A stretch of 64,000 bases of DNA from Rhodocollybia butyracea (lineage: Eukaryota; Basidiomycota; Agaricomycetes; Agaricales; Omphalotaceae): assembly GCA_015501585.1 (NCBI GenBank), contig JADNRY010000340.1:1-64000 (forward strand), given 5' to 3'. A program made the position numbers and the translations under genes. The notes under the pieces are model-generated. The model was not told the origin of the DNA. It did not search any database and was given only the letters and a program-made list of their open reading frames with translations. Shown here one piece after another: positions 35,661 to 45,696 of the stretch (the stretch's first letter is position 1; each line of letters begins with the position of its first letter).

Positions 35661-36479
35661 CTGCTAAGATCGATACCTAGTATCAACACCTACGTTTCGG
35701 AATCTGACTCTTTGATTTTCCGAATCCTTTTTCTTCTGTGGTGATTTACCCTCGTCGGTCGGTAACCTGCATCAGAAGCAAGGGATTGGCAAGGGAATTA
35801 GACCTTCCAGCGGTCTAAACAGACTGGTAATAGTATGGAGCCTCAGCTGAGGTCGTATGCACTAGCATTTTATTCATTTTCTCGCGTTGAATTCGAACGG
35901 CCTAAGTATTACTTAGAGTAAGGAGGAGCAAGCAAGGGCGCTACAAAAAGTAATCGTACCCAGTGAGAGCCTGTGGCATGAAGGTCCGGGCCATCCGGTT
36001 ATTTGACTGATCACTACAAGCAGTATCGCAATTTTTACCGGGGATAGGCTGGAATAGGACTGAACAGCCTTATATCTGAGTCAGGGAAAGGACTTGCCTG
36101 AAACGGCTGCCTCGAGCAGCCTCGAGCTTAGTACCTACATTCTGCATTCTGTCTTGCATGATATATCAGAGTATGGGAAGAAAGGAAGGAGATATTTATT
36201 AACACTCATGGTCTTCACTCGCACACCCCAGATTTTTAACCGAACCGGTAGCCTGGCCGAGTTATTCGATGCCTGTGGAGTCGTAAAATCCATTAGAAAA
36301 ACGTGTGCCAGTGAGGGTTTCGGGGCTCTTTTGGCTTCATCGCCATGCGAGAAGAAGCGAGAAGAAGGAGGAAGAAGGCAGCAAATTTGACGCAAACGCA
36401 AGCGATTAACATCACTTCTTTGGAAATAGGAAATGCGTAGCTGCCGACTTGAACGTTCCAGGTAAGTAGTAGATTCTGG
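35661..36479. other. Intergenic region
   Basis: No supported gene is seen. Frames of about 100-126 codons on opposite strands near 36100-36500 lack any recognisable feature. Confidence 0.35.
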
Positions 36480-37009
36480 TGGTAACGATGAGAAAACTAG
36501 AGGAGCCCTTGCCATGCTATAAACTCTATTGTCCGTGGTCCAGAGTCAAGGAGAGCCAAGGGCAGTTCAAAGCTACCAGGGCTCGTATCCGAGCCGTACC
36601 AAACCATTGTGCCCACTGATAGATTTTTGTATCGCATAGAGTTACAGTCGCAGCAACTTGGATGAGCGGAATTTAAAAGGCACCATACTACTACCACGAT
36701 GAGTAGGAATACAGACTGCCTGTTGGAGTCTGGAAGATGAGAGACGCACTATTCTCTGTAGCTCGTCCACTCGTTCAAGAAGCTCCAAGTCTCTGCTCTA
36801 CGGTCTAAAACGAAGAAATTTTTCTGCAGGTGAGTGGAACCTTGCGCGTTTCTCTCTTTACTGGGACCGGAGACAGCCCTCAGCTCTTCGACACGGCAGA
36901 GAAGGCTGTGGCGGAAAGTATCAACTTAGAATAGGCGCCCGACCTTGGCGCTCGCAATTGTTCGTTGAATCGTTACACTCTCTTCGACTTTTCGTGACTT
37001 GGAGAATGG

Positions 37010-37950
37010 ATTATTGACGTCGACTCTCAATACATCAACTCCCAACTCAACCGAAGGCAATATCTTCAAGGTTTCTGCACCCGGGCGGAGGAGGCTTAGG
37101 AGTTGTCGAGGAATAAGTGTGCGTATCTTGGCCTTTTGTTTATGAATACTACTTTAGCTTACATTTTATGATTAGATATGCTATTGTGGGGATGAAGATT
37201 TACTTTCAAAGCTGGGAAGTTTTTCTTCAGCTAATGCGGCGTTTGTAGACTGGACCGGTTGGCTCAGACTGCGATTGAATGGGAGCGACTGTGAGGTGCC
37301 CGTGTACATCTGACGAACCAAGCACGTCGAAAGAGGTCTAGAGAACTATCGACAAGCTTAGCAGAATAGATAGATCTTGTTATCTGCGGTACGTGTATCT
37401 TAGCATCTGCCTGGCTAGCCACTAAATTCGAATCCAAGGTGCTGAGGAAACTCTTTGGCCAAAGATCTCTGGCCTATCAGAAAACGATGACTCTCATAGG
37501 ATCGATACTGTACAATCGTCTACTACGTTCTGTATTCACGTCAACGCCACTCTTCAGCGCTTCAGCGCTTCAAGCTCAAGCTTCATCGACATCGCCGAGG
37601 CAGGACGGTTGGTGTTCAGAAAGCCTACCTTCTCCCAACATTCAATACCACGTCCACATCTCCGCAGCCAAGGCAGGAATAGATCCCATTTGAATTTCCG
37701 CTGTGCTCGCCGTAGAGGAAGCGCCTCACAGTGTACGCCCAATGTATCGCTGGGACCAAAAGTTGAACTCTTTGTGTACCAGCCTATCCGTTAATATCAA
37801 TGGCTGCTTCCCCCTCGGACGTGCTGGTCAACTCTCAGAGGTCGCTAACGCTACCGTATTTTGCTCACCAATCTCGCGTCGTACGTTACGCGTCCCGTCG
37901 ATGTCGCGCAAGGACCCTTGAGGGTGTCCCAACCTCCTTATCCGCTCTGG
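37010..37950 (+). pseudogene. Relic of dienoyl-CoA-reductase-like SDR (copy 5)
   Basis: Pieces in order: NSQLN and a GRIFKV-like segment near 37040-37080, an intron with GTGTGCGT and ATTAG ends, RYAIVGMKI near 37178, the GAEETLWPKISGLSENDD region near 37440, HVHISAAKAGIDPI near 37650-37690, then SAVLAVEEAPHSVRPM and a degraded C-terminus to about 37930. Several frame changes occur. Confidence 0.72.
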
Positions 37951-38201
37951 ACTCGCAAAGTATCGAAGTGAATGTACGGTTAAGTATCTGGGTTATGACT
38001 TGTGGTATGAACGATGCACTTTCGTGACCGTCGCGACTGTCTAGAGAAGTAACGAGTGAACAAACTATTGGTACGTACATATCAATCTAAGCGCTCGGAT
38101 CTCCTTCACCATCGTCGCATCCTCAAACACTCTGAGCAGTAGTTTGACGACACAGTGTTATCTAAAGACTCAAAATTGATACTAGTCCTCTATTCATCCA
38201 T

Positions 38202-38301
38202 GGCCGACTAGCTCAGCTGGTTAGAGCGTCGTGCTAATATAGATCACTTCAATTTCAATCTGATTACGCGAAGGTCTTGGGTTCGATCCCCACGTTGGCC
38301 A
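38202..38301 (+). tRNA. tRNA-Ile (AAT anticodon) with 26-nt intron
   Basis: The 5' half is 38202-38239, the intron 38240-38265 and the 3' half 38266-38301. The acceptor stem GGCCGAC pairs with GTTGGCC (one G-U). The D arm, the TTCGATC T-loop and a 5-bp anticodon stem (TCGTG with CGCGA) are intact. The anticodon loop CTAATAA places AAT at 34-36 with the intron after position 37, the canonical nuclear site. The final A is the discriminator base. This is the best candidate for a functional copy. Confidence 0.88.
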
Positions 38302-38824
38302 TATGCCTATCCCCATGGCGCTTTTTTCATCTCAGACCTTCCTCGATGTTTTCGACAGGTCGAGTCAGTATAATGTAAATTTAGTCAAGCTTATTCATGC
38401 TTTTTTATTGCTAGTAGCTTGACCACGCGAATGTATTGAATGATTCAAGGTCACTGATGCATGAGACTAGGTATAACTTTTACTTGTTTTGTTTGAAAGC
38501 CAAAACAGCACAAATGACCCAGCGTGTGTTTTTTTTCTTTTGCCTTAGATACTCGACACTTTTCGATGGGTTGTATAGGCATATGCACCTGAGATTCGAG
38601 CAAAGTCAATCAAGGATGCTAAATCTCAGTATGAATATCCTTCTGGTCCACCGAAACCACTTACCTGCATAGTTTCTGTATGCAAACCTCGGGCTGTCCA
38701 TCCGTCCCTGTTCGTTCCTCCTGGCGCACCACGTGGAGAGACTTGTTGCCACATGAAATGGGAGAAAGAGGAAGTGTTCATGAGGTGTACCTAAATAGAT
38801 TAGAAGTAGTACACAAATGATCTC

Positions 38825-38905
38825 CTGAAGCCGGAATAGTTGTACTCTGCTGCTTGTTCCTGTTGTCACCAAAGGCGTTGCCACTATAGGGTGGGGGCCA
38901 ATTTC
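38825..38905 (-). pseudogene. Short fragment of the secreted-protein family
   Basis: CCTGAAGCCGGAATAG, TTGTACTCTGCTGC and CACCAAAGGC.TTG match, in order, the exon 2 and intron 1 region of the secreted gene at 46505-46610. Nothing longer remains. Confidence 0.6.
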
Positions 38906-39399
38906 ATTGACAAAACACTCATTCAAATTAATGAGTTAATACTCCTTTATACTCGACCTACAATAATACCGAGCAGATTGAAGATCATTATCAATAGTAT
39001 TTACTCATTCCTGGAGTCCTACTTCCTTTCTGTTCAAAGTAATTCTTACCTTAATGAAAGAGGAATGGATAAATAAAATAGGAAAGGAAAAATAAGGAGC
39101 CCCGGCTGGGGGATAAACCTCAGTAGGATCAAAACATGTTCCATATGTTGTAGATTTAAGTCTGTACTGCAATATTCTAGTTGAAGGTATTGTAGGTAGT
39201 ATCAATACTGTACGGGCCATGGGGCCAGGGGGATACCCACTGATAAATTGACAATTGTACAAAAGGTCTAACAACCGAGTGTACAAGTGTGCCCAGATCT
39301 CTCAATCCACAACACCATATACTACCTCAGATGCAAATGGCGGGGGGCACACCTTGGAGCCAATGACCTCCTTCAACACATAACACTATCAGAAAACCA

Positions 39400-39760
39400 A
39401 CGGTGTTTCAGAAGACTTTGCAACTGAGGAAGAACAGGCGAGATCTCATCCTCAAATTTTCCTGAACAACAATTAATAGAAATCACCATGACTGCAGTCT
39501 CTTACCATTCTGTGACAGATGCAATAATAGCTTGAGTGTTGCTTCACAGACACTTTTGTCTGAACAAGACTTTATAACATGTTGCAACTGAGGAAGAGCA
39601 GCCAAGATCTCATCCTCAAATTTTCCTGACCCCAGTTAATATAGAGAGTAATGACTATGAATGCAGTCTCTTACCATTCTTTAGTAGTTCGTAGAATAGA
39701 CTGATTGTTGCATTAACAACAGAAGACTCTCAACTCAGTAGGGCCCGGCCTTGATTTCTC
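39400..39760 (-). pseudogene. HEAT/ARM-like repeat gene relic, one repeat per exon
   Basis: Two minus-strand exons begin with nearly the same sequence: GKFEDEILAALPQLQHVIKS (from about 39628) and GKFEDEISPVLPQLQSLLKH (from about 39465). Each follows an AG acceptor. The first continues SVCEATLKLLLHLSQN and ends at GTAAGAG; the exon before it ends YELLKN, also at GTAAGAG. This resembles HEAT-repeat tails of agaricomycete proteins with an exon per repeat. No start or catalytic domain is present. Confidence 0.6.
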
Positions 39761-39988
39761 CAGGCCAAAGCCAAGGGCCTATGGGCCAAAGCCGGGGCTC
39801 ACAGGTTAAAGCCGGGCCGGTACATCACTAGCACCGTGACACCAAAGCTACACATTTACACCCTACATACAAACCACACAAAATAGCATCAAAAAATGGA
39901 CCAACACAGTCATAAATATAATGTAAAAAACATCATAGTATACATAATACAGTACTTGCTGCAAGTCATATCTTTGTAGCCTAACTAC

Positions 39989-41365
39989 TCAGTAATCATC
40001 AGCAGAATCACCTTCCGATGTGAAGACATGCTGATTCTCTTGACTGAGTACCAGCGCCAGTGTGTGACTTTCATCCAGGTAAGAACTGTGCTCATAGTAT
40101 GTACTTCGTGTCTGCACCAAGACACAAATTGCAACAGGGTTTAGACACTGAGAATCATCAAGGAAAAACATCAGCTCAGTATTGGTGTTTCACGACTTGA
40201 ATAAGTACTTACAGCAGAATATAGATACATTTGATCTATAATGCTTCTGACTGCCGCAAGGGGTGTAGGAGATGTTACTGATGCACCCACATCCAATGCA
40301 CGTGTGGTGAGAGATGCTATCTGCAAAACACAAAACACTGCCAATCAGCAGAAACAACATATTCTGCAAGCTGTGTACCTGTATCAGTGCGTATATTGCC
40401 CCAGACTCCACAAGAAGTATAAGAACTTCTTCCACTTGAGTTTTTCTTGTCCTCATGTGGAAAGGCCTTGTAGACTCTCTGCGGTGCATCCTTCATTCAC
40501 ATAAGCATCATGATGAGAGTCAAATTGATGTCAGATCAGAACTCCACTTGCCATGCACGAATGGCAATCAAACATGTTGCTGCCAAATTCACCGACAATG
40601 AAACTATAATCTGAGCCCAGTCAAGTGACACAGTCCAGAACATGACATTCTTAGTATCAGCAACGCAATCAGCGATAGTAACACCTGATATCTTGGGTAA
40701 ACCCATTCCACTGCAAAGTTTTAATAATCTCACCTATATCCACAACCACCAAGAAAACCAAAAGTAATTTCACAGTTTTACTATCCATGAACATCGCCCA
40801 AGCTCTCCAAACAATAACCGCATCAACGAGTAAAACCTTATCCGAGGCTGCTCTCCATCAGTGGCTCAACATAAAGCTGACTGTAAGCTTACTATGGAAT
40901 TGCACAAACAGTCTATTATGTCAGAAAAGACTTTAAGAAGCAGCTGTGAGTTTGCTGCAGTTATTTGTGCCTTGATACCACCCGGAAGAGACACCATAAG
41001 CTCATGCTTTATGATAATAAGTGGCGATCCCTGATATACCACATAATATGGTGTAACCATCGCAAATGTGGACAGGACCAAGCAAAGCATTGCCTTCTTC
41101 ATTGGACCAGGTCTTCCTTTACTATCAAATTCAATTTGAATTAGGGTCATTGAAGTCTCTCAGGGACACAACTCACAGATAAACACCAAGGCTTATGAAA
41201 AAAGCCAAACAATATACTCCTGGGTGACATGTTAGTGTATTGAATCGCCAGTTCGAAACTTGAATATGATTCACCATATAGAGCACAACTGACTATTAAT
41301 GAAAAGCAGCTTTCGATAATTAAAGATGCAGCATTTTCAATTTCTGTCTGTTCTCCTGGAGTCAT
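39989..41365 (-). CDS. Multi-pass membrane protein, eight exons
   Basis: Exons are 41365-41275, 41219-41177, 41121-40893, 40836-40734, 40684-40552, 40490-40379, 40320-40213 and 40147-39989. They join in phase to encode 325 residues. Introns are 49-65 bp; the fifth is GC-AG (GCAAGT). The start MTPGEQTEIENAASLI and motifs VDAVIVWRAW, SLDWAQIIVSLSVNLAATCL, LLVESGAIYALIQ and YSALNPVAICVLV are characteristic of a large agaricomycete family of plasma-membrane-like proteins of unknown function. About seven hydrophobic segments are seen. A serine- and acid-rich C-tail ends EGDSADDY. The decayed gene at 59511-60780 is its nearest relative here (same 43-nt exon 2, same WRAW and SLDW-like motifs). Confidence 0.82.
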
Positions 41366-41535
41366 GAAGGATCTGGTATGGGATGGAGATAGAGTAGGAG
41401 GGGATGACACAGAGAAATTGAGCGGTTTCCCCAGATTTTAATATCATTTTTTCCCCATGATCCAACCTTGATCTTGTTAGATATCAGTAAATATCATGAT
41501 TTGATTGATCACGCTCATAGTTATCTCACAGTCCT

Positions 41536-42101
41536 TAGGGCCTGTTCGGCTGCTAGGGTTTTTAAATATAACGACAGTCAACCAAACAGGCACGGTTCCT
41601 TGCATATGTTACTTAAAAAAGCGGTACAACTACTTTTATAGTATCAATTTTGATAAAAGTAGTTGTACCCCTTTTTGTGCCTGTTCGGTTGACTGTCGTT
41701 ATATATATATTTTTTGGCTCTCTCGCTGCACAGCGCTGCACACTTCCCTAACATCTGGCCCGTTGTCTCCAACAGCGACAATGTGTCTTTTGATGCAATT
41801 TATCTCCCAAAGTATCTCCAATTACCTGTATGAAGTGCTAGTGCAAGCTAATAGACAATGGTTCTGTTGGTTTCTGACTTGAAAAATTCCTGTATTCAAG
41901 GGCGGTGATGGAACCAGGGGTGGGCGGAGGGCGCATGGTGTTGAGTGGAGCCTGGCGGATATGCTCGACCCTGTTCTCGCCCGCCGTGTACCTTGATAGG
42001 ATCGAAATATACTGAACGTTCAATTCTCACACGATGTATGTTTTTGAAAATAAACACAATTGAGCGCTATATGAAAAACCCTGGCAGCCGAACAGGCCCT
42101 A
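41536..42101. mobile_element. hAT-like MITE (566 bp) with 28-bp terminal inverted repeats
   Basis: The ends are inverted repeats of 28 bp with one mismatch; each begins TAGGGCCTGTTCGGCTGC. TIRs of this kind are common in hAT-type elements. No transposase is encoded. Flanks are unusual: about 50 bp beginning ATATCATGATTTGATTGATC lies directly before the element (41491-41537) and again after it (42116-42165). Confidence 0.75.
41569..41701. repeat. Nested foldback inside the MITE
   Basis: TAACGACAGTCAACC continuing to CAGGCAC (41569-41593) is the near-perfect complement of 41677-41701. Inside it, GTACAACTACTTTTAT (41624-41639) and ATAAAAGTAGTTGTAC (41653-41668) are perfect complements. The arms contain GCCTGTTCGG, shared with the outer TIR. 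Confidence 0.85.
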
Positions 42102-42351
42102 TAAGTTATTATAGATATCATGATTTGATTGATCAACCTTGTAGTTATCTCATGTACAGTCCTTATTATAGGTACTTACCCCAAGTATTACCTCAAGTAC
42201 AAGTTACTCATTGTTACATAGTGTACACGCTCATTACTGCCCCAAGTGTTTACTTACTACTATTACCCTGTGTACATATGCATAACAGTATATAAGATGT
42301 AGGTAGATGTAGTACCTCATCTGACTGTCTCTCTAGTTGCTCTAGAGGACA

Positions 42352-42399
42352 ACAGGAATAACATTGTTTTGTTTATAAACAAAACAATGTTATTCCTGT
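42352..42399. repeat. Perfect 48-bp palindrome
   Basis: Two 24-bp arms meet without a spacer; the left arm begins ACAGGAATAACATTG and the centre is TTTATAAA. No gene overlaps it. It may be a foldback relic or a junction of two inverted ends. Confidence 0.95.
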
Positions 42400-43059
42400 A
42401 ATTTATTAAAACTGGCAGCTCATCAGCAAATCTACTATTTTTGTTTCTAAACCCACATATCCGACAGCAGAGCTTGACACTGGATAGAAAGAACCATTGG
42501 GAATCACCACGATCCAAACGGCAATTTTACATTTAAATGAGATATTTGATTTGGGCCTCAATTTGATTGGACAAGATTTGGTTTCCTTGAAGCCATAATG
42601 ATACTGGAGTTTGAATCATGTGTCGATGTTGTGTTTACCTACCGCGCACACCGCCCCGCTCAAGCGACCTTCCTTTGTTTTGGTGGCGACATCCGAGTCA
42701 GCTATTCCAAGATTCACATTTCTTTATTGCATAGAGTTAAAGTCGCAGCGGCTTGGATGAGTGAAACTTGAAAGGTAGCCTACTACTAGCTACCAGGATG
42801 AGTCCAGGCGGCCCAAGATGTTGATGAGAGACGTACTATTGTTTCTCTCCAGCTACCTTGACTAGCATATGCATCGTCCACTCGTTCAAGAAGCTCCAAG
42901 TTTCCGCTCCACGGTCTAAAACGGAGAGAATTTTCTGCAGGTGAGTAGAATCCTGAGGCCTGCGTGTTTCTCTCTCTAGTGGGATCGGAGACAGCGCTCA
43001 GCTCTTCGACATGGCAGAGAAGGTTGTGTGGCGTTTACCTAAACGGGGCAAGTATGTAA

Positions 43060-44050
43060 GCCGATTTAGAATAGGCGCCCGACCTGTTCGTTGACGTTGA
43101 ATCGTTACACTCTCTCTTCGATTTTTTGTGACTTGGACAATGGCTTATCTGACGTTGACTCTCGCTATAGCGCCTTGCTGTATCAACTCCCAACTCAACA
43201 GAAATCTTCAAGGGTTTCTGCACCCGGGCGGAGGAGGCTTAGGAATTGTCAAGGAATGTGGAGCATTGGCGCGTGTCTTGGCCTTTTGTTTATGAATACT
43301 CCTTAGCTTACATCTTACTATTAGATATGCTATTGTGCCGACGAAGATTCGCGCTCAAAGCTCGGAAGGAATTGGAAATTTTCCTTCAGCTAATACAGCG
43401 TTTGTAGACTTGACCAGTTGACTCAGACTGCGATTGAACGGAAGCGACTGGGATGTGCGTGTGTACATCTGAAGGATCTGAAGAACCAAGCACGTCAAAA
43501 GAGGTTGTCTAAAGAGCTATCGAAGAGTTTGGCAGAATAGATTTCGTTACGTGCGGTACGTGTATCTTTGCATCTGCCTGGCTAGCCACTAAACTTGAAT
43601 CATCAATGCATCAGGCACTGATCTCATTGATACTGTACCCATCATGTACACGTTGTGCATTCGCCACTATCATCTTCCGCGCTTCCATCCAGGTCGCCGA
43701 GGTAGGACCGTCTGGTGTTCGAAAACACCACGTCCACCTCTCTGCCGCCAAGGCAGAGAAACATCCCATGACGTACGCCCAAATGCCCTCTCGCCTGTAT
43801 CGATATCGCTGGGACCAAAAGCATGTATTACCGGTCTATCCATCAACCCGTCACGCGTCAATATTACTTAATGGCCGCTTCCGGGTGGGTCAAATTGCAG
43901 ACGTCGCTAATGTTATCATATCTTGCTCACTTGCTTGCTCACCGATCTCGCATCGTACATTACGCGTCCGCCGTCCCGTCAATGGCACACAAGGACCCCT
44001 GAGGGTCTCTCAATTTCCTTATCCACTCTTGACTTGTAAAGGATTGAAGT
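43060..44050 (+). pseudogene. Relic of dienoyl-CoA-reductase-like SDR (copy 6)
   Basis: The relic runs from the AGGCGCCCGACCTGTTCG leader block, through an IFKGFCTRAEEA-like segment near 43205, an intron ending ATTAG before a RYAIV relic near 43325, KRSLKSYRRVWQNR (KFGRI region) near 43497-43540, HVHLSAAKAEKHP near 43730-43770, to the C-terminal HKDP and VSQFPYPL blocks near 43990-44030. Multiple frame breaks are present. Confidence 0.7.
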
Positions 44051-44328
44051 GCATGTACGGCTATCTGGGTATCGAAGTTATCAAAGTGTGTAGGATTATG
44101 TAGGATTATCTTGGGTTATGACTTGTGATTATGACTTGTGATATGAACGATGTACTTTCGCGACTGTCTAGATGAACAAACTGTTGGTACGTATTGCATA
44201 TCAATCTCTGAAGCCCTCGGATCTCCTTTCCAATCATCGCATCTCTTAACAGTAGTTCGACAACACAGTGTTATCATATAAAGACTTAAAATTCCCGCTA
44301 CGTTCTAGTTCATGCTAATTCTACGCAT

Positions 44329-45486
44329 GGCTGACTAGCTCAGTTGGTTAGAGCGTCGTGCTAATATTGTCTGTCCCTCAGTCCCAGGGAAAATCGCGTC
44401 GGGCCTGATATAGTGAAATCGAGTAAGATCGTGGAATGTGTCAAGAGATGTCAATGAACTACCACGACAGATTAGGTCCGAAATATGAGCGGTTTCAGAT
44501 ATTTTTTCTGCTCACATCGGCTTCCATCGTGCCCCGTCTGTAAATACAATACATTATTCTTGTGATATTGGTTACTATTGTCTGCCATTGACCAGATGCA
44601 ATAGGTGGGCCAGTATCCAGTTTCTCACTGCACTAAATTGGTTCAAATTTTGGAGTAATTATATTTTTGAGATATGTAATCTACGTAGTGGCTAGCGAGT
44701 CTAATAAAGGTAGAGTATATGTATGAGAAGGGTCATTTAAAAGGCCAGCAACTAATTGAAAAGATGGCTGTGGAATAAGGGAATAAAGCTAGATAGGACA
44801 CGCATGGCGCTGTAGTACGTTCCATCCAAAATGTAATCTTTGTGACATTTTTCAGTTGAGATGACCAGTCCTGTTAAGAAAATAACTTACGCGATGCACC
44901 AAACGTAGCGGGCTTGCCAAAATAGTACAGTCTAGAGGTCATGGAAAAAAATGTCATTTAAAGAAAAACAAAAACAGTTGATCGATGTCCATACCTCCTT
45001 GAAGCCGAACTCATGCTCGCCCATATTCGTCAAACTCAGCCCACGCTCACCCACATTTGTTACTAATTGTACGTCTGTCTTCAATCTGAAGAGCACATGT
45101 ATGCACGTACAGCAAATATTCCAGAAAAATAGGGACTTAGCAGAAAAAGTATAAAGGAAAACATGGCGGGAAAGAAGAAGCAGAGTTGACCTGACAAAAC
45201 ATCGAGCCACTTTATATCTCACAAAGTCACACCATTTGGACCAATTAATCTTGTTGCCATGCTTGTTGCTCATTTGAGCAGAGAATGTATTGAAAGTAGA
45301 TGTTGCACACTCTGACCAGAGCAGAACAGATGTATGCATATAGCCATATCAGACGAGATATGACTGATACCTATTTTGCTTACCTCACTCAGACCTCATT
45401 ATATTTCAGCATATCTGACCCGAGGCGTTTTTCACTGGGCCTCAGTATTGACGCGAAGGTCTTGGGTTCGATCCCCACGTTGGCCA
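44329..45486 (+). tRNA. tRNA-Ile (AAT) split by a 1.08-kb intron insertion
   Basis: The 5' half (44329-44366, GGCTGACTAGCTCAGTTGG to CTAATA) and the 3' half (45451-45486, ACGCGAAGGTC to GTTGGCCA) together form a normal tRNA-Ile. The acceptor stem has a G-T pair where copy 38202 has C-G. The 1,084 bp between the halves sit exactly at the intron position. A tRNA intron this long would probably not be spliced, so the gene is likely dead unless the insertion is polymorphic. Confidence 0.82.
44377..45445. mobile_element. Non-autonomous TIR element in a tRNA-Ile intron
   Basis: Terminal inverted repeats of 35 bp (44377-44411 and 45411-45445) agree at 28 positions; the right end reads inward as CTGAGGCCCAGTGAAAAACG. 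TATTG precedes the left end (44365-44369) and directly follows the right end (45446-45450), a possible target-site duplication if the element starts at 44370. The longest internal frame (minus 44932-45339, 135 codons) shows no transposase motif. Confidence 0.72.
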
Positions 45487-45696
45487 TACATTGATCTCTT
45501 AGAATTGTTTTTTGGATCTCAGATCCTTGCTCAGACCTTCCCGATGTTTTAATCAGCAAAACTTACAGGAATTTGCATGCAGTGCTAGTGCTAGTAACTG
45601 GAACGCACAAGTGTATTGCGATCACCCACCGTGTATTTTTCCTTTTACCTTACATACTCGATGCTTTTACATGACCACAACACACTGCCTTCCTGA

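Larger units (their letters stand above)
36480..38420 (+). repeat. SDR plus tRNA-Ile cassette
   Basis: An upstream block (CCACTCGTTCAAGAAGCTCC, CGGTCTAAAACG, TTTCTGCAGGTGAGT, GACCGGAGACAGC) is followed by an SDR relic and a tRNA-Ile gene. The same order recurs at about 42720-45680, and without the upstream block at 47380-48400. All are in one orientation. Confidence 0.75.
42720..45680 (+). repeat. SDR plus tRNA-Ile cassette, second copy with insertion
   Basis: Collinear with 36480-38420: the same upstream block, SDR relic and tRNA-Ile gene. It is lengthened by a 1.07-kb TIR element inside the tRNA intron. Confidence 0.72.

Noticed and set aside
44932..45339. 135-codon frame inside the tRNA-intron element as a transposase
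   Set aside because: No DDE or BED/hAT dimerisation-like motif visible; composition looks random.
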